Source: Streptomyces bikiniensis (GTDB taxonomy: Bacteria > Actinomycetota > Actinomycetes > Streptomycetales > Streptomycetaceae). From it: a DNA stretch of 64,000 nucleotides. The DNA is taken from NCBI GenBank assembly GCA_000716465.1, contig JNWL01000013.1, forward strand, positions 1 to 64,000, written 5' to 3'. Position numbers and translations under genes: made by a program. The notes under the pieces were generated by a model. It saw only the letters and a list, made by a program, of their open reading frames with translations. It was not told the DNA's origin and did no database searches. Of this stretch, positions 54,353 through 63,517 are shown piece after piece (within the stretch, counting starts at the first letter, position 1; every line of letters starts with the position of its first letter).

Positions 54353-55012
54353 TCAGGCGCGGGCCCTCCCGGCGGGGCCGTCGCCGTCGTCGCCGTCGTC
54401 CTCCTCGTCGAAGACGGAGCTGACGTCGAAGCGGCAGACGATCCGCTCCGGATCGGCGTGCTCGAAGGGGGCGTTGAGCCACTCCCCCGGTTCCGGGAGC
54501 TCGTCGGCCGCGACGACCCAGAGCGTGGAGTCGCCCTCCTCCAGACCGAAGTCCTTGTGCCGGGAGGCGATCTCGTCCGGTTCGTACTCGCCGAAGAGCA
54601 CGCCGAGCGCGGCGAGGGGCGAGACGCCGGCCTTGGCGGCCGCCCCGGTGACGTCCTCGCCGCCGCTCTCGGCGACGCGGCGGGCCTGGGCGAGCAGGCG
54701 TCGGGGTTCCGCCACGGCGTAGTCGCGGCGGATCAGGAGGCTGAGGGCGTGGGGTTCGTCGGGCCCGGTGTACGGCGGCAGGGAGCCGTCCGCGCCGGGG
54801 ATCTCGAAGGGGGTGACCTCGTCGTAGCGTTCGTAGAGGAGTTCGTCGTAGGTCTCGGCCGCCGAGGCCAGGGCGTTGAAGGCCTCGTAGACGGCCGGGT
54901 CGTCGTCCCCCGTGCGGCGTTCGACCGCCGCGAGGTGACGGTCCAGTGCGGCTTTGACCGCCTCGGCGGCGGCACGTACCTCGGCAGCGGTGGGCTGCGC
55001 AGCATCAGACAT
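54353..55012 (-). CDS. Conserved hypothetical protein
   Basis: 219 residues, acidic and soluble, with no recognised domain. The N-terminal half is helical ('EVRAAAEAVKAALDRHLAAVER'), 'YDEVTPFEIPGADGSLPPYTGPDEPHAL' is a conserved-looking core, and the tail is an Asp/Glu-rich stretch ('DEEDDGDDGDGP'). No Shine-Dalgarno is seen; TAGCGT lies 7 nt before the ATG. Divergent from the small DUF5703 gene 47 bp away. Confidence 0.8.
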   Translation of the reverse strand: MSDAAQPTAAEVRAAAEAVKAALDRHLAAVERRTGDDDPAVYEAFNALASAAETYDELLYERYDEVTPFEIPGADGSLPPYTGPDEPHALSLLIRRDYAVAEPRRLLAQARRVAESGGEDVTGAAAKAGVSPLAALGVLFGEYEPDEIASRHKDFGLEEGDSTLWVVAADELPEPGEWLNAPFEHADPERIVCRFDVSSVFDEEDDGDDGDGPAGRARA

Positions 55013-55019
55013 GGGAGAG

Positions 55020-55025
55020 ACGCTA
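55020..55025 (-). promoter_or_regulatory. Candidate leaderless -10 hexamer TAGCGT
   Basis: Seven nucleotides before the ATG at 55012, in the 47-bp divergent gap. Confidence 0.4.
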
Positions 55026-55059
55026 TCCGTACCGGGGCCGTGCCCGCACAATAGATGCG

Positions 55060-55248
55060 ATGCCGGAATACGAATTTGTCGACGTGTACGTGCCGCGCGG
55101 TGTCTCCCGCAAGGAGGCGACGCGGCTGCTGACCGACCATGCCGAGTACGGACACTGGGAGTTGGACCGCCTGAGCCTGCACAGGGACGGGAGCCGCAGG
55201 GTGCGGCTGAAGCGGCGGATCATCCGCCAGGTCAGGGCGACCTGGTAG
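55060..55248 (+). CDS. DUF5703 family small protein
   Basis: 62 residues, basic, 'MPEYEFVDVYVPRGVSRKEATRLLTDHAEYGHWELDRL', a beta-alpha-beta-like small domain common in Streptomyces and close relatives. Function unknown. No strong ribosome site; the start is only 47 bp from the divergent gene. It ends 103 bp before the convergent chaplin stop codon. Confidence 0.85.
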   Translation: MPEYEFVDVYVPRGVSRKEATRLLTDHAEYGHWELDRLSLHRDGSRRVRLKRRIIRQVRATW

Positions 55249-55351
55249 ACCGGAGAACGACGAGAAGGGGCCCCGCGGTGTGCGGGGCCCCCGTGCGTGG
55301 TGCGCGTCCGCGCGTGGTGCTCGTCACACGGCCCCGGGCCGTGCGGCCGGT

Positions 55352-56062
55352 TCAGCCGGCGCGGCGGGCGCGGCGGTAGATCAGCGAACCGGCGAGCAGC
55401 AGTCCGGCGCCGGCGGGGACGATCACGCCGAGCGGCCCGGAGCCGGTCTCGGCGAGTTCCTCGACGGCCCGCGGCGGCGTCACGACGTGCGTACTGGGGG
55501 TGTTCGACCCGCCGTCGGTCCCGGGGGTGCCGGGGTTCCCCGGGTTGCCCGGATTTCCGGGGGTCTCCGGCGTCCCGGGGGTCTCCGGCGTCTCGGGAGT
55601 CTCCGGGTTCCCCGGCCGCGTCGGCTCGACGCCGTTGGCGCAGTCGTTGCCCGCGGCCGGGTTGAGGAGCCCGACGACCGAGACGCTGTTGCCGCACACG
55701 TTCGCCGGGACGTCGACCGGCACCTGGACGTTGTTGCCGGAGCCCACTCCGGGCGAGCCGCTCGTGTGGCCCCCGGCGGAGGACCCGCCGCCGGGCTTGC
55801 CCGGCTTCCCGGAGTCGGAGACGTTGGCGCACTTGTTGCCCATCGCCGGATTCAGCAGTCCGACGGCGCTGACGGTGTTTCCGCAGACGTTCACCGGCAC
55901 GTGCACCGGGACCTGGACGGAGTTCCCGGACGCGATGCCCGGGGAGTTCACGGCCGCACCGTTCGCGCCGGAGTCGGCGTGCGCATGGCCGCCGCCGACC
56001 GCGGCGAAGACGCCACCGGCGGCCGCGACGGTGATGAGGCCCTTGCGCGTGACCTGTCGCAT
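55352..56062 (-). CDS. chpC: Long chaplin with sortase signal (ChpC-like)
   Basis: 236 residues. A signal peptide ('GLITVAAAGGVFAAVGGGHAHA') precedes two chaplin domains (about residues 33-80 and 100-142), each with two Cys ('NVCGNTVSAVGLLNPAMGNKCAN'), then a Pro/Glu/Thr/Gly-Asn repeat spacer, the sortase motif 'LAETG', a transmembrane helix and a basic tail ('RRARRAG'). Long chaplins are anchored to the wall and help amyloid chaplin rodlets make aerial hyphae hydrophobic. It is next to a short chaplin gene, the chpC-chpH arrangement of S. coelicolor. Confidence 0.92.
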   Translation of the reverse strand: MRQVTRKGLITVAAAGGVFAAVGGGHAHADSGANGAAVNSPGIASGNSVQVPVHVPVNVCGNTVSAVGLLNPAMGNKCANVSDSGKPGKPGGGSSAGGHTSGSPGVGSGNNVQVPVDVPANVCGNSVSVVGLLNPAAGNDCANGVEPTRPGNPETPETPETPGTPETPGNPGNPGNPGTPGTDGGSNTPSTHVVTPPRAVEELAETGSGPLGVIVPAGAGLLLAGSLIYRRARRAG

Positions 56063-56202
56063 AGCTTGTTCCCTGCCTGCTCGGCTTCCAAGGAGTGCCA
56101 CCGGGCCGAGGGCCCGGGGCGGAAATGGCCACCGGCCCCGGAGTGCATGGCACGCACTCCGGGGCCGGACCGGCTCACACCCTCACGGGGCGAGGGACGA
56201 CG

Positions 56203-56436
56203 TCAGTCGTTGACGCAGGCGTTGCCGAAGGCGGGGTTCAGCAGACCGATCACGGAGACCGTGTTGCCGCACACGTTCACGGGAACGTGAACCGGCACCT
56301 GGACGACGTTGCCGGAGAGGACACCGGGGGAACCGATGGCCGCACCCTGGGCACCCGCGTCGGCGACGGCCATGCCCGCACCCGCGAGAACGAGACCGCC
56401 AGTGGCAGCCGCAGCAGCGACGACCTTCTTGATCAT
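56203..56436 (-). CDS. chpH: Short chaplin (ChpH-like)
   Basis: 77 residues: a 26-residue signal peptide, then a single chaplin domain ('GSPGVLSGNVVQVPVHVPVNVCGNTVSVIGLLNP') with two Cys for an internal disulfide. Secreted, surface-active and amyloid-forming; it coats spores and aerial hyphae. The ATG at 56436 follows AGGAGG by 5 nt, a strong site in keeping with abundant expression. It lies 140 bp upstream of the long chaplin gene. Confidence 0.94.
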   Translation of the reverse strand: MIKKVVAAAAATGGLVLAGAGMAVADAGAQGAAIGSPGVLSGNVVQVPVHVPVNVCGNTVSVIGLLNPAFGNACVND

Positions 56437-56602
56437 TATTCCTCCTAGTTGGCAATGCGGCCCCAGCCGCGGACCGCACACCTGTAACGAGGGGGAAGGG
56501 TGGGGGCTACGAGCCTCCGGGTTCATTCACTCTTTTCGGGCAAAGGCGAACGCACGGACGAATGCGGCGCGCATCGGCGGCGGCCCTTCCGGCGGAGCCC
56601 CC

Positions 56603-57928
56603 TCAGCAGGCGTCCAGGAAGCGGTCCAGGACGCGGGCGCCGAACCTGAGGCCGTCGACCGGGACCCGCTCGTCCACGCCGTGGAACATGCCGGCGAAGT
56701 CGAGCTCCGGCGGCAGCTGGAGCGGGGCGAAGCCGAAGCAGCGGATGCCGAGGTCGTCGAAGGACTTGGCGTCGGTGCCGCCGGAGAGCATGTACGGCAC
56801 GGCACGGGCGATCGGGTCCTCGGCGCGCAGGGCCAGCTGCATGGCGTCCACCAGGGCGCCGTCGAAGCTGGTCTCCAGGGCCTTGTCGCCGTGCACGTCC
56901 TCGCGCTTCACGCGGGGCCCGAGGATCCGGTCCAGGTCGGCCAGGAACTCCTGCTCGTACCCGGGCAGGAAGCGGCCGTCGACGTGCGCCGTGGCCTGGC
57001 CGGGGATCACGTTCACCTTGTAGCCGGCGCCGAGCATGGTCGGGGCGGCCGAGTTGCGCAGGGTGGCGCCGACCATCTTGGCGATGCCGCCGAGCTTGGC
57101 GAGGGTGGCGTCCATGTCCTCGGGGTCGAGGGGGGTGCCCAGGGCGTCCGAGAGCTCGTCCAGGAAGGACCGGACGGTCTTGGTGACCCTCACCGGCCAC
57201 TGGTGGCGGCCGAGGCGGCCCACGGCCTCGCAGAGCTCCGTGATGGCGTTGTCGTCGTTGGTCATCGAGCCGTGGCCGGCGGTGCCCTCGACGGTCAGCC
57301 GCATCCAGTGCATGCCCTTCTGGGCCGTCTCCACCAGGTAGAGGCGCAGGTTCTCGTTGACGGTGAAGGAGAAGCCGCCGACCTCGCCGATCGCCTCGGT
57401 GACCCCCTCGAAGAGGTCCCGGTGCTCGTCGACCAGGTACCGGGCGCCGTAGGTGCCGCCGGCCTCCTCGTCGGCGAGAAAGGCGAGGACGACGTCGCGC
57501 GGGGGCTTGCGGCCGCTGCGCAGCCGGTCCCGCACGACCGCGAGGGTCATCGCGTCCATGTCCTTCATGTCGACGGCGCCGCGGCCCCAGACGCAGCCGT
57601 CGGCGATCTCCCCGGAGAAGGGGTGGTGGGTCCAGTCCCCGGCGTCGGCCGGGACGACGTCGGTGTGGCCGTGGATCAGCAGGGCGGGCCGCGACGGATC
57701 CTCGCCCTCGATCCGGGCGACCGTGGAGGCCCGCCCCCGGTGCGACTCGAAGATCTTCGGTTCGAGGCCGACCTCGGCCAGCTTCTCGGCGATGTACTCC
57801 GCCGCCGCCCGCTCCCCCGGCCCCGAGTGGTCGCCGTAGTTGCTGGTGTCGATGCGGATGAGGTCGCGACAGAGGTCGACTACCTCGTCCTCGCCGCGGA
57901 CGCTCCCGGACGTGTTCGACTCGCTCAC
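56603..57928 (-). CDS. M20/M28-type metallopeptidase
   Basis: 441 residues of the M20 carboxypeptidase/deacylase family. Zinc ligands are His in 'LIHGHTDVVPAD', Asp in 'WGRGAVDMKD', the catalytic Glu in 'LADEEAGG' and His in 'MFHGVDERV'; the dimerisation lid domain lies between about residues 190 and 330. It probably hydrolyses peptides or N-acyl amino acids in the cytosol. The GTG at 57928 has GGAGGA 7 nt upstream; the longer open frame upstream is Pro/Arg-rich shadow. It lies upstream of the chaplins on the same strand. Confidence 0.93.
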   Translation of the reverse strand: MSESNTSGSVRGEDEVVDLCRDLIRIDTSNYGDHSGPGERAAAEYIAEKLAEVGLEPKIFESHRGRASTVARIEGEDPSRPALLIHGHTDVVPADAGDWTHHPFSGEIADGCVWGRGAVDMKDMDAMTLAVVRDRLRSGRKPPRDVVLAFLADEEAGGTYGARYLVDEHRDLFEGVTEAIGEVGGFSFTVNENLRLYLVETAQKGMHWMRLTVEGTAGHGSMTNDDNAITELCEAVGRLGRHQWPVRVTKTVRSFLDELSDALGTPLDPEDMDATLAKLGGIAKMVGATLRNSAAPTMLGAGYKVNVIPGQATAHVDGRFLPGYEQEFLADLDRILGPRVKREDVHGDKALETSFDGALVDAMQLALRAEDPIARAVPYMLSGGTDAKSFDDLGIRCFGFAPLQLPPELDFAGMFHGVDERVPVDGLRFGARVLDRFLDAC

Positions 57929-58115
57929 GCTGCTTCCTCCCACTACGTGCCCCACGTGATTGCTGGTGGTCGCCCCCATCCTCGCGCGTGGCCCCCTCCC
58001 CGCCCAAGACCGGCCGCCGGCCGACATGCGGCCGTCACACGCCGGGGGGACCGGGGGCGCGTCGGGCCGGACCGGGGCCGGCCGGGGGTGGTGATCGACC
58101 ACCTCGAATGTTTGC

Positions 58116-58121
58116 TATGGT
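58116..58121 (+). promoter_or_regulatory. Likely -10 element of tRNA-Leu
   Basis: TATGGT, about 45 nt upstream of the mature tRNA, with a TCGACC-like -35 at 58095-58100 (15-bp spacing). Confidence 0.45.
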
Positions 58122-58165
58122 TTTCCTCGTCGGAAGGGCCCAGCGGCCAGGAAGACAGACACCTT

Positions 58166-58253
58166 GTCCGGGTGGCGGAATGGCAGACGCGCTAGCTTGA
58201 GGTGCTAGTGCCCTTTATCGGGCGTGGGGGTTCAAGTCCCCCCTCGGACACCA
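58166..58253 (+). tRNA. tRNA-Leu (anticodon GAG)
   Basis: 88 nt. The acceptor stem GTCCGGG pairs with CTCGGAC (one G-T pair), discriminator A and an encoded CCA follow. The anticodon stem CTAGC/GCTAG encloses TTGAGGT with anticodon GAG. A long variable arm (about TGCCC-TTTA-TCGGGCG) marks a class II tRNA, and the T-loop TTCAAGT is canonical. It reads CUC and CUU leucine codons. Confidence 0.96.
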
Positions 58254-58258
58254 CACGG

Positions 58259-58289
58259 AGTCCCGGTCGAGATCTTCTCGGCCGGGACT
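58259..58289 (+). terminator. Hairpin terminator after tRNA-Leu
   Basis: A 14-bp stem with one mismatch (58259-58272 with 58276-58289), 5 nt after the CCA end. Confidence 0.75.
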
Positions 58290-58315
58290 TCCGCATGAGC
58301 GCGCGAGGCGGAGTG

Positions 58316-59242
58316 GTGAGACGCAGGACCAAGGCCCCCGCGTCGCCACTGCCCCAGCGGGACGGGATCGATCCCGTCCGGGTGCGGCTGCCGGAGGATC
58401 CGGAGGGCTCCTGGGCGACCGTGCGGGACCACCTCCTCGGCCGGTACGGGGCGGCCGTCGGCGCCGGGCGGGTCGAGGAGATGCTGCGGGAGGGGCGGTT
58501 CGTCGGGACCGACGGGCCGGTCTCCGGGGACGAGCCGTACGCCGAGGGGCGGTGGATCTGGTTCCACCGGGACTTCCCGCCGGAGGTGCCGGTGCCGTTC
58601 GGGGTCGGGGTCGTGTACCGGGACGAGCGGATCGTGGTGGCCGACAAGCCGCACTTCCTGGCGACGGTGCCCCGGGGGCGGCACGTCGTGGAGACCGCGA
58701 CGGCGCGGCTGCGCCGGGACCTGGGGCTGCCCCGGCTGCAGGCGGCGCACCGGCTCGACCGGCTGACGGCGGGGCTCGTCCTCTTCGTCGTGCGGGAGGA
58801 GGACCGGGGGGCGTACCAGACGCTGTTCCGGGACCGGGCCGTGCGCAAGGAGTACGAGGCGGTGGCGCCGTACGACCCGGCGGTGGGGCTGCCGGTGACG
58901 GTGCGGAGCCGGATCGAGAAGGAGCGCGGGGTGATGGCCGCCCGGGAGGTCCCGGGCGAGCCGAACGCCGAGAGCAGGATCGCGCTGGTGGCGCACGCGG
59001 GCGGGCTCGGCCGGTACCGGCTCGAGCCGGTGACCGGGCGGACGCACCAGCTGCGGGTGCACATGAACGCGCTCGGGCTGCCGATCCTGAACGATCCGGT
59101 CTATCCGGTGGTCCGCGAGGACGGGCCGGAGCACTTCGGGCGTCCGCTGGGCCTGCTGGCGCGGACGCTGGAGTTCACCGACCCGTTCTCGGGCCGTGCG
59201 GTGCGCTTCGAGAGCCGGCTGCGGCTCAGTGGCCCCGGCTGA
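58316..59242 (+). CDS. RluA-family pseudouridine synthase
   Basis: About 308 residues. An N-terminal S4-like region is followed by the catalytic domain with 'LQAAHRLDRLTAGLVLF' (catalytic Asp) and 'VTGRTHQLRVHMNALGLPILNDPVY'. It isomerises uridine in rRNA or tRNA; the target base is not predictable. The start is uncertain: the GTG at 58316 follows GAGGCGGAG, while the ATG at 58295 has no ribosome site and sits 6 nt after the tRNA terminator. Its end overlaps the convergent metallo-hydrolase gene by 17 bp. Confidence 0.9.
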   Translation: MRRRTKAPASPLPQRDGIDPVRVRLPEDPEGSWATVRDHLLGRYGAAVGAGRVEEMLREGRFVGTDGPVSGDEPYAEGRWIWFHRDFPPEVPVPFGVGVVYRDERIVVADKPHFLATVPRGRHVVETATARLRRDLGLPRLQAAHRLDRLTAGLVLFVVREEDRGAYQTLFRDRAVRKEYEAVAPYDPAVGLPVTVRSRIEKERGVMAAREVPGEPNAESRIALVAHAGGLGRYRLEPVTGRTHQLRVHMNALGLPILNDPVYPVVREDGPEHFGRPLGLLARTLEFTDPFSGRAVRFESRLRLSGPG

Positions 59243-59855
59243 TCCACTCCTGGAGGTGGGGGGCCTCGGCGCCGATCGTGGTGGTGTCGCCGTGACCGGT
59301 GCGCACCACGGTGTCCGGCGGCAGGGTGAGGAGCTTGTCCCGGATCGAGTCGACGATCGTGGGGAAGTCCGAGAAGGACCGGCCGGTGGCGCCGGGGCCG
59401 CCCTGGAAGAGGGTGTCGCCGGTGAAGACCGTGCCGAGGTCCGGTGCGTACAGGCTGACCGCTCCGGGGGCGTGGCCGGGGGTGTGCAGGACCGTGAGGT
59501 CGGTGCCGGCGATGGTGAGGACCTGGCCGTCGGCGAGGTCGCCGTCCGGGCTGTGGTCGGGGTGGGTCTGCTTCCACAGCGGCAGGTCGGCGGGGTGGAG
59601 CAGGATGCGGGCGCCGGTGGCGGCCGCGAGCGCCGGGGCCGCGTCCACGTGGTCGTCGTGGGCGTGGGTGCAGACGATGGCGCGCAGGGTGCGTCCGTCG
59701 AGGGCGGCGAGGATGGCCCCGGCGTCGTGGGCGGCGTCGATGACGATCGCCTCGGTGTCGTCGCCGACGATCCAGACGTTGTTGTCGACGTCCCAGGTGC
59801 CGCCGTCGAGGCTGAAGGTGCCGGAGGTGACGAGGTGGTCGATGCGGGCGCCCAT
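59226..59855 (-). CDS. Metallo-beta-lactamase fold hydrolase, mscR partner
   Basis: 209 residues of the glyoxalase II-like group, with the HxHxDH motif 'CTHAHDDHVDAAP', His in 'HTPGHAPGAVSLY', Asp in 'VFTGDTLF' and a final His in 'RTGHGDTT'. It is coupled to mscR by a 4-bp ATGA overlap, so it probably hydrolyses the S-formyl-mycothiol made by MscR, or a related thioester; that is inference from context. Convergent overlap of 17 bp with the pseudouridine synthase gene. Confidence 0.92.
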   Translation of the reverse strand: MGARIDHLVTSGTFSLDGGTWDVDNNVWIVGDDTEAIVIDAAHDAGAILAALDGRTLRAIVCTHAHDDHVDAAPALAAATGARILLHPADLPLWKQTHPDHSPDGDLADGQVLTIAGTDLTVLHTPGHAPGAVSLYAPDLGTVFTGDTLFQGGPGATGRSFSDFPTIVDSIRDKLLTLPPDTVVRTGHGDTTTIGAEAPHLQEWISRGH

Positions 59856-60940
59856 CACAGCACCACCACCGAGCGCAGGACGTCGCCCTCGTGCATGCGG
59901 GCGAAGGCCTTCTCGATCTCGCCGAGGCCGATGGTCTCGGTGACGAAGGCGGCGAGGTCGATGCGGCCCTGCCGGTGCAGGTCGACGAGCATCGGGAAGT
60001 CGCGGGAGGGCAGGCAGTCGCCGTACCAGGAGGACTTGAGCGCGCCGCCGCGGCCGAAGACGTCGAGGAGGGGCAGTTCGAGCTTCATCTCGGGGGTGGG
60101 GACGCCGACGAGGACGACGGTGCCGGCGAGGTCGCGGGCGTAGAAGGCCTGCTCGTACGTCTCCGGGCGGCCGACGGCCTCGATGACGACGTCGGCGCCG
60201 AAGCCGCCGGTGAGTTCGCGGATCGCCTCGACGGGGTCGGTGGAGCGGGAGTTGACGGTGTGGGTGGCGCCCATCGTCTTCGCCGTCTCCAGCTTCCGGT
60301 CGTCGATGTCGACGGCGATGATCCTCGCGGCTCCGGCGAGGCGGGAGCCGACGACCGCCGCGTCGCCGACGCCGCCGCAGCCGATGACGGCGACGGTGTC
60401 GCCGCGGCCGACGTCGCCGGTGTTGATCGCGGCGCCGATGCCGGCCATGACGCCGCAGCCGAGGAGGCCCGCGACCTCGGGGGCGACCTCGGGGTCGACC
60501 TTGGTGCACTGGCCGGAGGCGACGAGGGTCTTCTCGGCGAAGGCGCCGATGCCGAGGGCCGGGGAGAGTTCCGTGCCGTCGAGCAGGGTCATCTTCTGCT
60601 TGGCGTTGTGGGTGTCGAAGCAGTACCAGGGGCGGCCGCGCAGACAGGCGCGGCAGTTTCCGCACACGGCGCGCCAGTTGAGGATCACGAAGTCGCCGGG
60701 GGCGACGTCGGTGACGTCCTCGCCGACCGACTCGACGATTCCGGCGGCCTCGTGGCCGAGGAGGAAGGGGAACTCGTCGTTGATGCCGCCCTGCTTGTAG
60801 TGGAGGTCGGTGTGGCAGACGCCGCACGCCTGGATCTTCACGACGGCCTCGCCGGGGCCGGGATCGGGGATCACGATCGTCTCGACCCGTACCGGTTCGT
60901 TCCTGCCGGGGGCGATGACCCCCTGGACGTGCTGCGGCAT
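59855..60940 (-). CDS. mscR: S-(hydroxymethyl)mycothiol dehydrogenase MscR
   Basis: 361-residue zinc alcohol dehydrogenase that oxidises the formaldehyde-mycothiol adduct with NAD+. The catalytic zinc site is '[15 protein letters not shown]' and '[14 protein letters not shown]'; the structural zinc Cys are in '[18 protein letters not shown]'; the cofactor motif is '[16 protein letters not shown]'. The sequence is of the mycothiol-dependent type rather than glutathione-dependent. The ATG at 60940 has GAAGGA. First gene of the mscR-hydrolase pair; mshC in the same window makes the cofactor. Confidence 0.94.
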   Translation of the reverse strand: MPQHVQGVIAPGRNEPVRVETIVIPDPGPGEAVVKIQACGVCHTDLHYKQGGINDEFPFLLGHEAAGIVESVGEDVTDVAPGDFVILNWRAVCGNCRACLRGRPWYCFDTHNAKQKMTLLDGTELSPALGIGAFAEKTLVASGQCTKVDPEVAPEVAGLLGCGVMAGIGAAINTGDVGRGDTVAVIGCGGVGDAAVVGSRLAGAARIIAVDIDDRKLETAKTMGATHTVNSRSTDPVEAIRELTGGFGADVVIEAVGRPETYEQAFYARDLAGTVVLVGVPTPEMKLELPLLDVFGRGGALKSSWYGDCLPSRDFPMLVDLHRQGRIDLAAFVTETIGLGEIEKAFARMHEGDVLRSVVVL

Positions 60941-61007
60941 CGCGAACTTCCTTCTCTGCGAACGGATCTTGTAAGGCTCCTGCGTACCACTATCTCCTGA
61001 CAAAAGG

Positions 61008-61042
61008 CGAGACCCCCGCAGGCCGTGCCCGCGGGGGTCTCG
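61008..61042 (-). terminator. Terminator after the amino-acid permease gene
   Basis: A perfect 12-bp stem, CGAGACCCCCGC with GCGGGGGTCTCG, and an 11-nt loop, 12 bp past the stop codon. Confidence 0.8.
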
Positions 61043-61053
61043 TGGGGGGCGCG

Positions 61054-62526
61054 TCAGTCGCGCGGGGTTCCGGCGGTCGCGCGGACCCGGCCGCGGACCA
61101 GGAACCAGCCGCCGACCAGGGCGGCGGCGATGAGCGGGAGGCAGTTCACGGTGGTGCGGCTGATGCCTTCGTCCATCCACATCAGGACGAGGACGGAGCC
61201 GAGGAAGAGCAGGGTCACGATCTGGGTGTACGGGGCCCAGGGCAGCCGGTAGCCGGGCCGTGCGAGCCTGCCCTCCTCGGCCCGGCGCCAGAACAGCAGC
61301 GAGCAGACCATGATCATGGCCCAGGTGCCGATGATGCCGATCGAGGCGAGGTTGAGGACCAGTTCGAAGGCCTCGCCGGGCATGACGTAGTTGAGGCCGA
61401 CGCCGAGGACGCCGAAGCCCGCGGTGAGCAGGATGCCGCCGTAGGGGACGCCGCCCTTGTTCATGACGCCGGTGAAGCGGGGCGCGGAGCCGGCCAGCGA
61501 CATGGAGCGCAGGATGCGGCCGGTGGAGTACAGGCCCGAGTTGAGGCTGGAGAGGGCGGCCGTGAGGACGACGAGGTTCATCACGCCGGCGGCGCCGGGG
61601 ACGCCCAGCTTGTCGAAGACGGTGACGAAGGGGCTCTGGTCGCCGGAGTAGGCCGTGTACGGCAGGAGGAGGGCGAGCAGGACGACGGAGCCGACGTAGA
61701 AGAGGCCGACGCGCCACATGATCGAGTTGATCGCCTTCGGCATGATCTTCTCGGGGTTCTCGGTCTCGCCGGCGGCGACGCCGCACAGCTCGACGGAGGC
61801 GTAGGCGAAGACGACGCCCTGGATGAGCAGCAGCATCGGCATCGTGCCGTGGGGGAAGACGCCGCCGTTGTCGGTGATGTTGGCGAGGCCGGGGGTGCTG
61901 CCGCCGACGTCGTGGGAGGTCACGACGAGGAAGATGCCGACCAGCATGAAGACGACCAGGGCGGCGACCTTGACGATGGCGAACCAGAACTCCATCTCGC
62001 CGAAGTACTTCACGGAGATGAGGTTGGCGGCGAGGACGACCGCGAGGGCGATCAGGGCGAGGATCCACTGCGGGACGTCGCTGAACATCGACCAGAAGTG
62101 GGCGTAGGTGGCGGCCGCGGTGATGTCGGCGACGGCGGTGGTCGACCAGTTGAGGAAGTAGAGCCAGCCGGCCGTGTAGGCGCCCTTCTCGCCCATGAAC
62201 TCGCGCGCGTAGGAGACGAAGGCGCCGGAGGAGGGGCGGTAGAGGACCAGCTCGCCGAGGGCGCGGACCACGAAGAAGGCGAAGACGCCGCAGACGGCGT
62301 AGGCGATGAAGAGGGAGGGCCCGGCCTGGGACATGCGGCCGCCGGCGCCCAGGAAGAGCCCGGTGCCGATGGCGCCGCCGATGGCGATCATGTTGATGTG
62401 CCGGGACTTGAGGTCCTTGCGGTATCCGGCGTCGCCGGCGTCGACGTGGGGGGTTGCGGCCGTGGTCCCGCCGGATGCCGCCGGTGCGGCGGACAGCGGG
62501 TCGGCCGCGGTGACGCGGTCACTCAT
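61054..62526 (-). CDS. Amino-acid permease (AAT family)
   Basis: 490 residues with about 12 transmembrane helices and a polar 45-residue N-terminal tail. '[21 protein letters not shown]' is the first-helix substrate/ion signature, and '[24 protein letters not shown]' and '[16 protein letters not shown]' place it with the asparagine/GABA/proline-type (AnsP/GabP/CycA) proton symporters. Specificity cannot be fixed. GAAGG precedes the ATG. Stand-alone, with its own terminator. Confidence 0.92.
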   Translation of the reverse strand: MSDRVTAADPLSAAPAASGGTTAATPHVDAGDAGYRKDLKSRHINMIAIGGAIGTGLFLGAGGRMSQAGPSLFIAYAVCGVFAFFVVRALGELVLYRPSSGAFVSYAREFMGEKGAYTAGWLYFLNWSTTAVADITAAATYAHFWSMFSDVPQWILALIALAVVLAANLISVKYFGEMEFWFAIVKVAALVVFMLVGIFLVVTSHDVGGSTPGLANITDNGGVFPHGTMPMLLLIQGVVFAYASVELCGVAAGETENPEKIMPKAINSIMWRVGLFYVGSVVLLALLLPYTAYSGDQSPFVTVFDKLGVPGAAGVMNLVVLTAALSSLNSGLYSTGRILRSMSLAGSAPRFTGVMNKGGVPYGGILLTAGFGVLGVGLNYVMPGEAFELVLNLASIGIIGTWAMIMVCSLLFWRRAEEGRLARPGYRLPWAPYTQIVTLLFLGSVLVLMWMDEGISRTTVNCLPLIAAALVGGWFLVRGRVRATAGTPRD

Positions 62527-62721
62527 GGAGTTGTTCGCCTTCGTGAGGGGGCTGTGCGGTACCCGGTCGCACCCGGTGGGGGGTCTCCCCGGTACGACCA
62601 GCGCACATCCTCACGGCAGGGGGCGGTGACTGACTGTGGCGCATGTCACTGAACGCCCATATTTGAGCTAGTTCAGAGCTTGCGCCCGGTACTCACGGCT
62701 CCCCATGGCTTCTCACGGCCT

Positions 62722-63423
62722 TCACGGGGCGAGGACGTCCAGCTCCTGGAGGGCGCCGACCGCGATCTGCCGGGTCAGCTCCTCGGCGCGGGCCGCGTCC
62801 CGCTCCCTTACGGCCTCGGCGACCTGGACGTGGAGGGTGACGGCGGCCGGGTCGGGGTCCTCGAACATCACGTGGTGGTGGGTGCGGCCGGTGAGGACCT
62901 CCGCGACGACGTCGCCGAGGCGGGCGAACATCTCGTTCCCGGAGGCGTTGAGGACGGCCCGATGGAAGGCGATGTCGTGGACGAGGTACTCCTCCAGGCG
63001 CCGGCCGCGCGAGGTGGCGACCATGCCGAGGGCCTGCTCGGTGAGCTCCCGGCACTGCTCGGGGGTGGCGTTCTCGGCCGCGAGGCCCGCGGCGACGGGC
63101 TCGACGGCGGAGCGGAGGACGGTGAGCGAGCGGAGCTGGCGGGGGCGGTCGGCGCCGGCCAGGCGCCAGCGGATGACCTGGGGGTCGTAGACGTTCCAGC
63201 TCGCGGCGGGGAGCACGGTCACGCCGACGCGGCGGCGGGACTCGACGAGGTGCATGGACTCCAGGACCCGGACGACCTCGCGGACCACGGTCCGGGAGAC
63301 GTCGAAGCGCTGGGCGAGCTCGTCGGTGCGGAGCACGGTGCCGGGCGGGTACTCGCCCGCGGTGATCGCGAGGCCCAGGGCGGCCAGGACGTGGGAGTGG
63401 AGCCCCTGGGCCTGTGTCGTCAT
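62722..63423 (-). CDS. FadR/GntR-family regulator, probable gluconate repressor
   Basis: 233 residues: an N-terminal winged HTH ('LAITAGEYPPGTVLRTDELAQRFDVSRTVVREVVRVLESMHLVESRRRVG') and an all-helical FadR-type effector domain with likely metal ligands (Asp/His in 'EYLVHDIAFHRAVL'). Divergent from gluconate kinase and probably the repressor of the gluconate operon, released by gluconate or its phosphate. No Shine-Dalgarno; TAGGCT is 6 nt before the ATG. Confidence 0.9.
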   Translation of the reverse strand: MTTQAQGLHSHVLAALGLAITAGEYPPGTVLRTDELAQRFDVSRTVVREVVRVLESMHLVESRRRVGVTVLPAASWNVYDPQVIRWRLAGADRPRQLRSLTVLRSAVEPVAAGLAAENATPEQCRELTEQALGMVATSRGRRLEEYLVHDIAFHRAVLNASGNEMFARLGDVVAEVLTGRTHHHVMFEDPDPAAVTLHVQVAEAVRERDAARAEELTRQIAVGALQELDVLAP

Positions 63424-63429
63424 GGGGTC

Positions 63430-63435
63430 AGCCTA
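63430..63435 (-). promoter_or_regulatory. Candidate leaderless -10 hexamer TAGGCT
   Basis: Six nucleotides before the regulator's ATG at 63423. Confidence 0.45.
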
Positions 63436-63481
63436 TGCGGGTACGCGGGAGTGATCACCCCTGAAGCACACCCCCGAACAA

Positions 63482-63496
63482 AAAGTACGACTTTTA
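63482..63496. promoter_or_regulatory. Candidate GntR-type operator 1
   Basis: AAAAGT-ACG-ACTTTT, a perfect 6-bp dyad with the GT-N3-AC core used by FadR-type regulators. It is an AT-rich island in the divergent promoter region. Confidence 0.65.
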
Positions 63497-63517
63497 TGTC
63501 ACAGTCTCTTGAATACG

